Below, piece after piece: positions 54,094 through 63,540 of a stretch of DNA of 64,000 nt. Source of the stretch: Pusillimonas sp. MFBS29. Lineage in GTDB: Bacteria; Pseudomonadota; Gammaproteobacteria; Burkholderiales; Burkholderiaceae_B. The position numbers and the translations under genes were made by a program. The notes under the pieces were generated by a model. The model had not been told where the DNA came from. It saw only the letters and a program-made list of their open reading frames with translations, and made no database searches. The stretch is from contig NZ_JAJEWL010000010.1 in NCBI RefSeq assembly GCF_020687695.1, forward strand, positions 1-64,000. Reading direction: 5' to 3'. Numbering within the stretch: position 1 is the first letter of the stretch; each line of letters starts with the position of its first letter.

Positions 54094-54915
54094 TTACATA
54101 GTACGGTGCTTGAGCGCCGGCAAAGAGGCGCGTACATCGGCAATTCGGTCAAGGCTTATCGTGCCTGTGGCAACGCCCGGTTCATTATCAACCTGGGCCA
54201 GCACTTCGCCCCACGGATCAATTAGAACAGAATGCCCCCATGTGCGCCTGCCGTTCTCGTGCTTGCCGCCCTGCGCTGGCGCCAGCACATAGCACTGGTT
54301 CTCGATCGCACGGGCGCGCAGCAATATGTCCCAGTGCGCCGAACCCGTGGTGGAGGTAAACGCAGCCGGCAGCACAATAAGGTTGACCTCGCCCATGGCC
54401 CGGAAAAATTCGGGGAATCTCAAGTCGTAACAAATTGATAGCCCGACCCGACCCAGCGGGGTATCAAGCGTTTGCGGCGGATTATCTCCCGGCCGGATGG
54501 CAATGGATTCGTCGTAGGACTCTTTTCCTTTGGTGAATCCGAACAAATGGACTTTATCGTAGCGGGCCACCTGCTGCCCGTCGGGGCCATAAACCAGACA
54601 CGCATTAAAGATCCGGTTGGGATCGTCGTTATCAAGTGGCAAGGTTCCGCCCACCAGCCATATACCGTGCTGACGGGCTTGCCCGGCAAGAAATTCCTGT
54701 ATGGGCCCGTTACCGGGCTCTTCCTTGATGGCCAGCTTATCGGCGTCTTGGTGCCCCATAAAGCAAAAATATTCGGGCAAGGCGATCAGCCGGGCACCAG
54801 CCCCGGCAGCCTGGGCGATAAGATCGGCCGCCTGACGCAGATTATCGTCCACGCGTGTGGAACTGACCATTTGAATGGCGGCAACCTTGAAGGCATTTTC
54901 AGTATTATTCATCAA
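54094..54915 (-). CDS. Carbon-nitrogen hydrolase (Nit1-like amidase)
   Basis: 273 residues with the nitrilase catalytic triad: Glu in ALPEYFCF (about 47), Lys in RYDKVHLFG (about 117) and Cys in [12 protein letters not shown] (about 160). The pattern resembles Nit1, the deaminated-glutathione amidase that repairs a toxic by-product of transamination. This function is inferred. It is coupled to tldD (19 bases), an arrangement seen in many beta- and gamma-proteobacteria. Two consecutive Met codons begin it. Confidence 0.88.
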   Translation of the reverse strand: MMNNTENAFKVAAIQMVSSTRVDDNLRQAADLIAQAAGAGARLIALPEYFCFMGHQDADKLAIKEEPGNGPIQEFLAGQARQHGIWLVGGTLPLDNDDPNRIFNACLVYGPDGQQVARYDKVHLFGFTKGKESYDESIAIRPGDNPPQTLDTPLGRVGLSICYDLRFPEFFRAMGEVNLIVLPAAFTSTTGSAHWDILLRARAIENQCYVLAPAQGGKHENGRRTWGHSVLIDPWGEVLAQVDNEPGVATGTISLDRIADVRASLPALKHRTM

Positions 54916-55073
54916 ATTTCTTTCCGTATTAACTAACGACGACCGGGCATTAATAAGTCAGTCAGCCATATTGCAGCATATATATATTTTATCGACGACA
55001 ATCGCTATATAATCAGATATTCGCAGCGGTTAAGTAATAACGGCATAACAACCATTTACCCCAGGAACCCTGA

Positions 55074-55451
55074 ATGACACGCGACAACTACTCGGCACTT
55101 AAACAAAAAATAGAAAAAGAAATAGTCAAGCTGCAAAAGCAGGCCCAGGCACTGCAAGCCAAACAACGTGGCCCGGTTATTACATCTATTATTCGCTCCA
55201 TGCGCGAATACGATATCACCCCCGAAGACATCGCTGCCGCCTATAAACAAAAAACCACTCCGCGCACCAGCACTGCCACACGCACCACGAAAGCGGCAGC
55301 AGGCCCGGCGGTAAAACGCACGGTTCCGGCCAAATATCGCCACCCGGAAACCAACGAAACCTGGACGGGTCGCGGCAAGGCCCCGCGCTGGATCACCAAC
55401 GCCGAGGCCGAAGGCAAGAGCCGCGACCAATTCCTGATCGCCAATTCCTGA
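55074..55451 (+). CDS. H-NS-family nucleoid protein
   Basis: 125 residues. A coiled-coil N-terminus (about 5-40, KQKIEKEIVKLQKQAQALQAK) for oligomerisation, a Thr/Ala-rich linker (about 60-82), and the C-terminal DNA-binding block YRHPETNETWTGRGKAPRWI (about 88-107). This layout matches the short H-NS-like proteins of Bordetella and Burkholderia (BpH3 type), which bind AT-rich DNA and silence foreign genes. It is preceded by about 150 AT-rich bases. The AT-rich region beside the Tn7-like element would be a natural target. Confidence 0.9.
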   Translation: MTRDNYSALKQKIEKEIVKLQKQAQALQAKQRGPVITSIIRSMREYDITPEDIAAAYKQKTTPRTSTATRTTKAAAGPAVKRTVPAKYRHPETNETWTGRGKAPRWITNAEAEGKSRDQFLIANS

Positions 55452-55455
55452 TCAC

Positions 55456-56100
55456 TCAGCGCGGCCTGTCGTACTGCACCTCGCGTACCTGCCCGTTATT
55501 GCCCGGGAAACGGTCGAATACCGCCTGGGCTAAATAAGGCATGACCTGTAACAGATTATTGTTCGAGCTAAGGTTTACGGCGCTTGAACGATAAACTTCA
55601 GCATTATTGGCCTGATTATCGTTAATAACGATGGTCAAGGTATTGTTATATATCTCGACCGGGAAATTCTGCACCGTAGGGGCCATATAAATACCACCCC
55701 AGCCCCAGCCATGAAAGCCGCCGTAATATCCGCCAAAGGCCGGACCCATCCAGCCATCGTTCAGATACGGATCGTTATAGCGCTGAACCCAGGTTTTGGT
55801 AACCGGGTTTTCATAAGTAATATGCAAATCGAAACGCGCCTGGCCTGACTGAGACTCGACCAGGCCTGTGGGGCCGATATTGGCCCTGACCATATCTGCC
55901 ACAGCCTGGAATTCCAGGTTGTTCTTCTGTGCCTGGGCGGGCACGATGCGATACGAATCACCCTGGGCGTTGCCCGGCCACTGCTGAAAGCTGGTAACGC
56001 GAGCCGACAGCGTTGATGCGCATCCGGCTATCAAAAAAACGCTGCCGAGCACCAAGCATCGCAGCATGGCTGTCTGGTAACGACAAAATTTGTGCCACAT
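55456..56100 (-). CDS. DUF4136-type lipoprotein
   Basis: 214 residues. A lipobox (VFLIAGC) marks it as a lipoprotein. The rest has SARVTSFQQWP near the start and a glycine/tyrosine-rich segment (GPAFGGYYGGFHGWGWGG, about 120) seen in DUF4136 proteins. The family is widespread in the outer membrane and has no known reaction. The start is either ATG 56100 (AGGA 7 bases upstream) or ATG 56067 closer to the signal. It converges on the H-NS gene with a 4-base gap. Confidence 0.75.
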   Translation of the reverse strand: MWHKFCRYQTAMLRCLVLGSVFLIAGCASTLSARVTSFQQWPGNAQGDSYRIVPAQAQKNNLEFQAVADMVRANIGPTGLVESQSGQARFDLHITYENPVTKTWVQRYNDPYLNDGWMGPAFGGYYGGFHGWGWGGIYMAPTVQNFPVEIYNNTLTIVINDNQANNAEVYRSSAVNLSSNNNLLQVMPYLAQAVFDRFPGNNGQVREVQYDRPR

Positions 56101-56268
56101 AAGCTATTCCTAGACTAACTAACGACATACAAGCCGGCGTACAAGCATCTTGTACCACCTGGTTTCCATCAGACCGCATATGTTCGGCAAAGGTTGCATA
56201 ATTGATGTAAAAACCGCAACACCAAGCAAACACTACAATAGGCTACTTCGCCTGTTATTGGTCCAGTC

Positions 56269-58962
56269 ATGCGCACAGATACCGCTCCAACCATTCTACG
56301 TCACGATTATCAGCCCTACCCCTACCGCCTTACCCAGGTGCAGCTTGATTTCGAGCTTGATCCGGCCCAAACGCGGGTGCACTCGCAGCTGCACTTCGAA
56401 CAGGCCGGCGCCAGTCTGCAGCCACTGGTCCTGAACGGGCAAGAGCTGCAGCTGGAAGCCGTTTTGCTGAACGACAAGCCACTGACAGCGCAAGACTATC
56501 AGCTGCAGGACGACACCCTGACGATACTGCCCCAGACCTCAAGCTTTGTGCTGAAAATCACCAGCCTGTGCCAGCCCGAGCAAAACTCGAGCCTGATGGG
56601 CTTGTATGTGTCGGGCGGAAAGCTGTTCACCCAATGCGAAGCGGAAGGCTTCAGGCGCATCACCTGGTTCCCTGACCGGCCCGACGTCATGGCGCCGTAT
56701 CGTGTGCGCATGCAGGCCAGCAAGCAGCACTACCCCCTGCTGCTGTCCAACGGCAACCTGATCGAGCAGCGCGAACTGCCCGACGGCCGTCACGAAGCAA
56801 CATGGGAAGATCCGCATCCCAAGCCCAGCTATCTGTTTGCCCTGGTTGCCGGCAAGTTCGACTGCCGCGAACTCAACATACAAACCGGCAGCGGCCGCAA
56901 AGCCTTGCTGCAGGTTCTCAGCGACCCGGGCACGCTGAATAAAACCGAGTGGGCCATGGATTGCCTGGACCGCTCGGTCAAGTGGGACGAAAGCCGCTTC
57001 GGACTGGAACTGGACCTTGACCGGTTCATGATCGTGGCCGCCCACGACTTCAATATGGGCGCCATGGAAAACAAAGGCCTGAACGTATTCAACGCCGCCT
57101 ACGTTCTGGCCGATTCCGACACAGCCACCGACGCCGCCTACCGCGCCATCGAAGCCGTCATAGGTCATGAATATTTCCACAACTGGACCGGCAACCGGGT
57201 TACCTGCCGCGACTGGTTCCAGCTGTCGTTGAAAGAAGGCCTTACGGTATTCCGCGACCAGGAGTTCTCGGCCGACATGCTGGCCCAAGGCCTGGAAGGC
57301 GCCGAAGCACAAAGCGCACGCGCCGTGAAACGCATAGACGACGTCAGCACGCTGCGCCTGGCTCAGTTTCCCGAAGACGCCGGCCCCATGGCACACCCCA
57401 TACGGCCGGAAAGCTACCAGGAAATCGGCAACTTCTACACCGCCACGGTTTATGAAAAAGGCGCCGAGGTCATACGCATGCAGCACACCCTGCTGGGCGA
57501 GGCCGGCTTTCAGGCCGGGATGGCCGAGTACTTCAGGCGCCACGATGGCCAGGCAGTCACGTGCGATGATTTCGTCAGTGCCATGGAATCAGTCTACACA
57601 CAGCAGAACCCCGGCAAGAATTTCGATATCTTTCGCCGCTGGTACGCCCAGGCCGGCACGCCCCGTGTGCACGTCAGCCTGAGCTACCAGGCTCAAGACC
57701 AGACCTGCACGGTCACCCTAAGGCAGCACAACGCACCGGTGGGCATCGAAAAACTCGTCAACCCGCCCCAGCCCAAGCTGCCCCTGCATATTCCGTTTGC
57801 CATGGGCTTGCTCGGACAAGACGGCCGCGCATTAAGCATCAACCATCAGGGGCAGTCGCAAGACACCATTGTGCTTGAACTGAGCCAGGAAGAACAAAGC
57901 TGGACCTTCACCGGCGTTCCCGAGCAGCCCGTGCCGTCGTTGCTGCGCAATTTTTCCGCGCCAGTCATGGTTGATTTCGAACGCAGCGATGCCGACCTGG
58001 CGCTTTTGGCCAGGCACGACACCGACCCCTTTGCCCGCTGGGAAGCCTGCCAGACCCTGGCCACCCGCCAGCTGCTGGCATTGATCCGGGCATTTTCAGA
58101 CAACGACACCCCCGCGATCGACCCCGCTTTCCTGGACACCTGGCGCAGCCTGCTGAACGATGCCTCGCTAACCACGGCGTACAAGGCCAGGGTCTTGAGC
58201 CTGCCCAGCCAGCGCGAGCTACTGGAGAAAACCGCACCTATGGATCCGCTGGGCGTGATCCGGGCCAGCCGCTACCTGCGCACCCAACTGGGCCAGGCCT
58301 TGCAGACACAATGGCTGGAGACCTACCACGACAACGTCGATACCGATACCGCCTATCAGCCCGACCCGCTGTCTTCCGGCCGGCGCGCCCTGAAGAACCT
58401 GGCGCTAAGCCATCTGCTGGCCGCCGGACACCCCGAAGGCGAAACCCTGGCCCTAGCACAGTACTACGACGCGCGCAACATGACCGATCGCATGGGCGCG
58501 CTGTCGGCGCTAAGCCATTATTCCAGCTCTACCGAGTGCGCCCAGGCCCTGGACCACTTCTACGAGCAATGGCAGCACGATCCCCTGGTCATAGACAAGT
58601 GGTTCACACTGCAGGCCGTTGCACCCTCTACCACGTTGGACAAAGCACGGGCACTGATGGTGCATCCGGCGTTTTCCATGCGCAATCCCAATCGTGCGCG
58701 CGCACTGATCTTCCAGTTTTGCCTGAACAACCTGCAAGGCGTGCATAGCCCAGAAGGCTATGCCTTCTGGGCCGAACAAGTGCTGGCCCTGGACCAGATC
58801 AATCCCGAGATTGCCGCCAGGCTGGCCCGTGCGTTCGATAACTGGGCCCGCTTTGGCGAACCCCACCGTACGGCGCTGCGCAAGGCCCTGGAACATATCC
58901 GCCAGCAGCCAAAACTCTCGCCCAACGTCGCCGAAATCATTTCCAAAGCCTTGAATATCTAG
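56269..58962 (+). CDS. pepN: Aminopeptidase N
   Basis: 897 residues, the length of proteobacterial PepN. It removes N-terminal residues from peptides in the cytoplasm. The GAMEN exopeptidase motif is NMGAMENKG (about 262). The zinc site VIGHEYFHNWTGNR and the following Glu in LKEGLTVFRD (HExxH-x18-E, about 297-325) are intact. The C-terminal superhelical domain is complete. The gene stands 18 bases upstream of fbp, so both may be co-transcribed. Confidence 0.95.
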   Translation: MRTDTAPTILRHDYQPYPYRLTQVQLDFELDPAQTRVHSQLHFEQAGASLQPLVLNGQELQLEAVLLNDKPLTAQDYQLQDDTLTILPQTSSFVLKITSLCQPEQNSSLMGLYVSGGKLFTQCEAEGFRRITWFPDRPDVMAPYRVRMQASKQHYPLLLSNGNLIEQRELPDGRHEATWEDPHPKPSYLFALVAGKFDCRELNIQTGSGRKALLQVLSDPGTLNKTEWAMDCLDRSVKWDESRFGLELDLDRFMIVAAHDFNMGAMENKGLNVFNAAYVLADSDTATDAAYRAIEAVIGHEYFHNWTGNRVTCRDWFQLSLKEGLTVFRDQEFSADMLAQGLEGAEAQSARAVKRIDDVSTLRLAQFPEDAGPMAHPIRPESYQEIGNFYTATVYEKGAEVIRMQHTLLGEAGFQAGMAEYFRRHDGQAVTCDDFVSAMESVYTQQNPGKNFDIFRRWYAQAGTPRVHVSLSYQAQDQTCTVTLRQHNAPVGIEKLVNPPQPKLPLHIPFAMGLLGQDGRALSINHQGQSQDTIVLELSQEEQSWTFTGVPEQPVPSLLRNFSAPVMVDFERSDADLALLARHDTDPFARWEACQTLATRQLLALIRAFSDNDTPAIDPAFLDTWRSLLNDASLTTAYKARVLSLPSQRELLEKTAPMDPLGVIRASRYLRTQLGQALQTQWLETYHDNVDTDTAYQPDPLSSGRRALKNLALSHLLAAGHPEGETLALAQYYDARNMTDRMGALSALSHYSSSTECAQALDHFYEQWQHDPLVIDKWFTLQAVAPSTTLDKARALMVHPAFSMRNPNRARALIFQFCLNNLQGVHSPEGYAFWAEQVLALDQINPEIAARLARAFDNWARFGEPHRTALRKALEHIRQQPKLSPNVAEIISKALNI

Positions 58963-58980
58963 CCTCCGGAGCATTCATTC

Positions 58981-59991
58981 ATGACACGCAAGACACTGAC
59001 CCAGTATCTGGTTGAACAACAAAGACAAGAGAAAGCCGTTTCGGCTGAAGTACGCCTGCTGATAGAAACCGTTGCGCGGGCCTGCAAAACCATCAATCAT
59101 GCCGTCAGCAAAGGCGCCCTGGGCGGCGTGCTGGGCAGCCTGGAAACCGAGAACGTTCAGGGTGAAGTGCAGAAAAAACTCGATGTAATGTCGAACGAAG
59201 TGCTGCTTGAAGCCAATGAATGGGGCGGACACCTGGCCGCCATGGCTTCCGAGGAAATGGAAACCATACACCGCATTCCCAACCGCTATCCCAAGGGCGA
59301 ATACCTGCTGCTGTTCGATCCCCTGGACGGATCATCGAACATCGACGTGAACGTATCCATAGGCACCATATTCTCGGTGCTGCATGCGCCGCACGACGCC
59401 TCGGGCCGCGACGTGGAAGAGCAAGACTTCCTGCAGCCCGGTTCGCAGCAGGTGGCCGCAGGCTACGCCGTTTACGGGCCGCAGGCCATGCTGGTTCTTA
59501 CCGTGGGCACCGGTGTGGTCAGCTTCACACTGGATCGCGAAATGGGTTCGTGGGTACTCACCAATGAATCCATCCGGATTCCCGAACAAACGGCTGAATT
59601 CGCCATCAACATGTCGAACATGCGACACTGGGAAGCACCGGTGAAACGCTATATCGACGACTGCCTGGCGGGCAAAACCGGCCCCCTGGAAAAAGACTAC
59701 AACATGCGCTGGATTGCCTCGATGGTGGCCGACGTGCATCGCATCCTGACCCGTGGCGGTATCTTCATGTACCCGCGCGATCAGCGGCCTTCAGGCAAGG
59801 CCGGCAAGCTGCGACTGATGTATGAAGCCAATCCCATGAGCTTTATTGTGGAACAGGCCGGCGGCATGGCCATAGACGGCAACCAGCGCATCCTGGACGT
59901 ACAGCCCACCGCCCTGCACCAGCGCATAGGCGTGGTGCTGGGCTCCAAACAAGAAGTCGAACGCGTACTGAAATATCACGAGCAGGCGTAA
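58981..59991 (+). CDS. fbp: Fructose-1,6-bisphosphatase class I
   Basis: 336 residues. It removes the 1-phosphate from fructose-1,6-bisphosphate in gluconeogenesis. [16 protein letters not shown] (about 115-130) is the metal-binding signature. [44 protein letters not shown] and [10 protein letters not shown] are conserved. It starts 18 bases after pepN; GGAG lies upstream. A small ABC-type gene follows 10 bases later. Confidence 0.95.
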   Translation: MTRKTLTQYLVEQQRQEKAVSAEVRLLIETVARACKTINHAVSKGALGGVLGSLETENVQGEVQKKLDVMSNEVLLEANEWGGHLAAMASEEMETIHRIPNRYPKGEYLLLFDPLDGSSNIDVNVSIGTIFSVLHAPHDASGRDVEEQDFLQPGSQQVAAGYAVYGPQAMLVLTVGTGVVSFTLDREMGSWVLTNESIRIPEQTAEFAINMSNMRHWEAPVKRYIDDCLAGKTGPLEKDYNMRWIASMVADVHRILTRGGIFMYPRDQRPSGKAGKLRLMYEANPMSFIVEQAGGMAIDGNQRILDVQPTALHQRIGVVLGSKQEVERVLKYHEQA

Positions 59992-60001
59992 GGTTCGGCG
60001 C

Positions 60002-60625
60002 ATGCTACGTATCGACAATATCAGCAAGCGCTACGGCGACCATCTGGTGTTCCAGGGCCTGACGCACAGCTTCAGGCCCGGATGCACGGCTTTGTGCGAA
60101 GAAGACAACACCGGCAAGTCCACCCTGCTCGCGCTCATCGCGGGCACCCTGGCACCCGATACCGGAGACGTCTGGGTCGATGGGCACTCCATCGCTCGGG
60201 CGCCACAGCAGGCCAGGGCCCGCCTGGCCTATGTGCCCGACAATTGCATGGTGTTTCCAGAGCAAACGGGGCGCGGCCTGCTGGAACACGTTGCCACTGA
60301 AAAGCACACACAGGTGGATGATGCCGTACTAGAACTGGCCTACCGGCTGGGGCTGGAGTCACACCTGGACAAGCGCTTCGAGCAGATGTCCACAGGCACA
60401 CGCCGCAAGGTTTACCTGGCCGCTGCTGCCCTGGGTGATCCGGCCGTCATCATTGCCGACGGCCCCAGCAGCGGACTGGACAAGCAAGCCATCGCGGTGC
60501 TGGCCGAACAGTTCAAGGCCTGGGCAAAAAGCAAGGTCGTGCTGTTCGCCAGCCACGATCCGCAACTGGTAAGTGCCTGCAAAGCACAGGCACTTACTGT
60601 TGCGAGCTTGCAAGCGTATGCTTAA
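60002..60625 (+). CDS. Small ABC-type ATPase with degenerate motifs
   Basis: 207 residues of the ABC ATPase fold: RIDNISKRYGDHLVFQG at the start, D-loop SGLD, H-loop FASHDPQ. Three key motifs are altered. Walker A reads EEDNTGKST instead of GxxGxGKST. The signature is MSTGTRRKV instead of LSGGQ. Walker B is followed by Gly (IIADGPSSGLD) where the catalytic Glu should stand. Hydrolysis is therefore likely weak or absent. No permease gene is adjacent. It follows fbp by 10 bases, and may be a regulatory or decaying subunit. Confidence 0.8.
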   Translation: MLRIDNISKRYGDHLVFQGLTHSFRPGCTALCEEDNTGKSTLLALIAGTLAPDTGDVWVDGHSIARAPQQARARLAYVPDNCMVFPEQTGRGLLEHVATEKHTQVDDAVLELAYRLGLESHLDKRFEQMSTGTRRKVYLAAAALGDPAVIIADGPSSGLDKQAIAVLAEQFKAWAKSKVVLFASHDPQLVSACKAQALTVASLQAYA

Positions 60626-60634
60626 AGCATCCCT

Positions 60635-61522
60635 CTACAAGACTAGTCGCTGCCTTCCCGCACGGAGCAAACAATCCCTGAACGCCGATGTAAGCCTCAG
60701 CTTAGCGCTGTCTTTAGGCTCAGCCAGCACTACAGACCGGGTCAACCCCGGCTCACCGAATGGGACCGCTTTAAGCTTGTGCAGGCGCAGAAAACTACGT
60801 GAGCTCAAGGGAATGATGGATACACCAAGTCCATAGCGAACCATCTGGCCAATGGCTTCCAATGAATCCAATTCCATGATCGGGTTAGTCAAGAGCTTTC
60901 TTCGCTGCAAATCTTCCTCAATGATACGGTTCACCCAGAAATGACGATTAAAACGAATATATGGGTGGGCGCGCAACAATGCTTGATCACTCTGCTCGCT
61001 CGTTCCTGTAGCTCGAGCGATCACCACAATAGGTTCTTCGGTAAACGCTGTCCACTGTAGATCTGGTATGGGTCCCTGGGGTTCACTGATAATTGCGGCG
61101 TCCAATTCCCTGTGCCTGAGACGCTCGGCTAAAGACGGCGACAGCCCGTGCTCCAACCTAATTTGAGCTCGGGGATGAGCCTTTCGAAAGGCGATTAGTG
61201 CCCTGGGTATCACACCGGTAAGTGCTGTCGGTATCGCTGCAATATTCAACACGCCTGTTAGGTCTTCAGAGGAAGAAACAGCCTCGTACAGCTGCGAATA
61301 ACGAGCTATTACCTCTTTGGCCTGAACCACCAACGCCAGGCCCTGGGGCGTCAATTGTGCGGGTTTGCGCGCTCGATTCAATAAAGAGGTCTTGAACTCA
61401 CTTTCCAGCTTGGCGACCTGCGCCGCAGCGGCTGGCACACTTAGGAATACACGCTCTGCAGCCGCTGAAATGCTGCCATATTCCGCTACCGCAACCAAAG
61501 TTTTAAGCTCTCGTATAGACAC
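60635..61522 (-). CDS. LysR-family transcriptional regulator
   Basis: 295 residues. The N-terminal winged helix-turn-helix (IRELKTLVAVAEYGSISAAAERVFLSVPAAAAQVAKLE) is standard for LysR, with a linker and a periplasmic-binding-like effector domain (about 90-290). It is divergent from the SDR, Bug and racemase-like genes, the typical arrangement for a regulator of its neighbours. It ends 10 bases from the convergent ABC-like gene. Confidence 0.9.
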   Translation of the reverse strand: MSIRELKTLVAVAEYGSISAAAERVFLSVPAAAAQVAKLESEFKTSLLNRARKPAQLTPQGLALVVQAKEVIARYSQLYEAVSSSEDLTGVLNIAAIPTALTGVIPRALIAFRKAHPRAQIRLEHGLSPSLAERLRHRELDAAIISEPQGPIPDLQWTAFTEEPIVVIARATGTSEQSDQALLRAHPYIRFNRHFWVNRIIEEDLQRRKLLTNPIMELDSLEAIGQMVRYGLGVSIIPLSSRSFLRLHKLKAVPFGEPGLTRSVVLAEPKDSAKLRLTSAFRDCLLRAGRQRLVL

Positions 61523-61571
61523 AAGCGCCTCCTCTTTCAGGCATCACATTCGCTCTGCTTAATTTTTGTTT

Positions 61572-61594
61572 TTATTAACTAAAAGAACTAATAA
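61572..61594. promoter_or_regulatory. LysR-type operator between the regulator and SDR genes
   Basis: A perfect inverted repeat TTATTA-N11-TAATAA, including the T-N11-A pattern of LysR binding sites. It lies 50 bases from the LysR start and 66 from the SDR start, the normal location for divergent control. Confidence 0.65.
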
Positions 61595-61659
61595 TACAGA
61601 AAAACAAAACACTCTGAGTTGCTAGACTGTCCCCATATTCGATCAACCCAGGAGAAGAA

Positions 61660-62451
61660 ATGAGCAGCACAGCAGGCACAGGAAGATTTACAGAACGCGT
61701 GGCCGTAGTCACGGGTGGAGCCAGCGGTGCTGGCTCATCGATATGCCGCGAGTTTGCTGCACAGGGAGCTACTGTTGTAGTCGCCGATCTGAATATCAGT
61801 GCTGCTACGGCACTGGCAAAAGAACTGGGCACAAACCACGTCCATGCCATCGCCGTTGATATTACAGACTCTTCCAGCGTGTCGGCCTTGGCAGCACAAG
61901 TAACGCAACAATGCGGAAGGTCCGCAGACATACTTATCAACAACGCGGGGGTCCGCATAGTCAAATCATTACTTGACCATACTGACGACGACTGGGAGAA
62001 GATGATCAACATCAATCTCACCGGACATTTCTATTGCACCCGTGCTTTCGCACCTGCCATGATCGAACGCGGCTGGGGTCGAATAATTAACATTGCTTCC
62101 ATCGCAAGCTTTGTCGGAAGACCGGATCGAGTTGCGTACTGCGCCGCAAAAGCTGGCACATTAGGCCTCACGCGAGCAGCAGCAATAGATCTACGCCACA
62201 GCGGCATCACCGTAAACGCCATAGCACCGGGGTCTATCGCTACTCCACTAAATGCTCAAGCAAAAAACGATAACAACGTCGATTGGGGTGGAGAAACGCT
62301 GGTTGGCCGTTGGGGACAAGGGAATGATATCGCCAAGGCTGCCGCGTACTTAGCCTCGGACGACGCATCCTACGTTAATGGAACCACGCTAACGGTTGAC
62401 GGAGGATGGGTATCTGCAAAGGCTCGAGACGGAGAAATAGGCTCAAGCTGA
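61660..62451 (+). CDS. Short-chain dehydrogenase/reductase
   Basis: 263 residues of the classical SDR family. The cofactor-binding TGGASGAGSSICREF (about 15-29), structural NNAG (about 94) and catalytic YCAAK (Tyr about 160) with an upstream Ser are present. The C-terminal GNDIAKAAAYLASDDASYVNGTTLTVDGGW is typical of 3-oxoacyl-reductase-like SDRs. The substrate is unknown. It has a good ribosome-binding site (AGGAGA) and is followed after 67 bases by the Bug receptor gene. Confidence 0.9.
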   Translation: MSSTAGTGRFTERVAVVTGGASGAGSSICREFAAQGATVVVADLNISAATALAKELGTNHVHAIAVDITDSSSVSALAAQVTQQCGRSADILINNAGVRIVKSLLDHTDDDWEKMININLTGHFYCTRAFAPAMIERGWGRIINIASIASFVGRPDRVAYCAAKAGTLGLTRAAAIDLRHSGITVNAIAPGSIATPLNAQAKNDNNVDWGGETLVGRWGQGNDIAKAAAYLASDDASYVNGTTLTVDGGWVSAKARDGEIGSS

Positions 62452-62518
62452 ACCCAATACTCACACAGCGCATCACGGCAAACCAGTCCGGAAGACATAT
62501 AAATAATTGGAGGATGAC

Positions 62519-63508
62519 ATGAAAAAAACACATAGCACTCGCCTGCGCCTTACCATCGCAGCCACCCTTTTTGCCACCAGCACCTGCTTACCTTTATTGG
62601 CAACAGCGCAGAGCTATCCAACGAAAACGGTCAAAATCATTGTGCCGTTTCCTGCGGGCGGCGTGACCGACTTGATTGCGCGACTGATAAGCGACAAGCT
62701 CAGCCCGATATGGGGTCAGACCGTTATCGTAGACAACCGAGCTGGCGCCAGCGGCATGATAGGTGCCGATGCGGTAGCCAAATCAGAGCCGGACGGCCAC
62801 ACTTTATTGCTTTCATCTACAGCGGAAGTCGCCATCAATCAAAATCTTTACAAGTCTATGGCTTACGATCCTGCCAAAGATCTACTGCCCATCACTTTGA
62901 CCGCCACCACACCATTGATATGGGTGGCTCACCCATCAACAGGCATAAAAGATATTGAAAGCGCAAAGACTGTATCGAAACAGGCCCCGGTCACTTATGC
63001 CTCAGCTGGAAGTGGCGGTGTCCAACATATGGCCGGCGCATTGCTGGAAACCAAGACGAGACTGGGTTTATCACATATTCCCTATCGCGGAGGCTCTCCC
63101 GCCGTCGCTGACGTACTTGCCGGCCATGTCCAAACTTCCATATCCTCCGCTCCGCTCGTTGTGCCCCATATCAACGATAAAAAGCTTACAGCTCTGGCCG
63201 TTACTTCCAGTAAGCGTATGGCTTCACTTCCCGATGTACCCACCGTCAATGAGGCGCTTTCCATCGATGATTTCGAGATTCTGAACTGGTACGGGCTGTA
63301 TGCACCCAAGGGAACTTCTGAAGAGATACTCGATAAGATTAATAAAGATGTAGTAGCCGTGCTGAAAATACCTGACATTGAGAAACGCATCACAGATGCC
63401 GGCGCCGACCCGATTGGCAGCTCGCGGGTTGATTTCAAAGAGTTTTGGCACAGGGAAATGGACAAGTACGCCCAAATCATCAAGGAGTCAGGCGCCAAGG
63501 TCGACTAG
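62519..63508 (+). CDS. Bug-type extracytoplasmic solute receptor (TctC family)
   Basis: 329 residues from the ATG at 62519 (GGAGG 8 bases upstream). A Sec signal peptide ends TAQS near 28. The mature protein begins YPTKTVKIIVPFPAGGVTDLIARL, the hallmark of Bug receptors, which capture carboxylates and other organic acids in the periplasm. They are greatly expanded in Bordetella and relatives and often occur without the TctAB membrane genes, as here. Its ligand may be the substrate or product of the adjacent catabolic enzymes. Confidence 0.92.
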   Translation: MKKTHSTRLRLTIAATLFATSTCLPLLATAQSYPTKTVKIIVPFPAGGVTDLIARLISDKLSPIWGQTVIVDNRAGASGMIGADAVAKSEPDGHTLLLSSTAEVAINQNLYKSMAYDPAKDLLPITLTATTPLIWVAHPSTGIKDIESAKTVSKQAPVTYASAGSGGVQHMAGALLETKTRLGLSHIPYRGGSPAVADVLAGHVQTSISSAPLVVPHINDKKLTALAVTSSKRMASLPDVPTVNEALSIDDFEILNWYGLYAPKGTSEEILDKINKDVVAVLKIPDIEKRITDAGADPIGSSRVDFKEFWHREMDKYAQIIKESGAKVD

Positions 63509-63540
63509 GATGCCATGGGCATAATTTGGATATTCTATTG

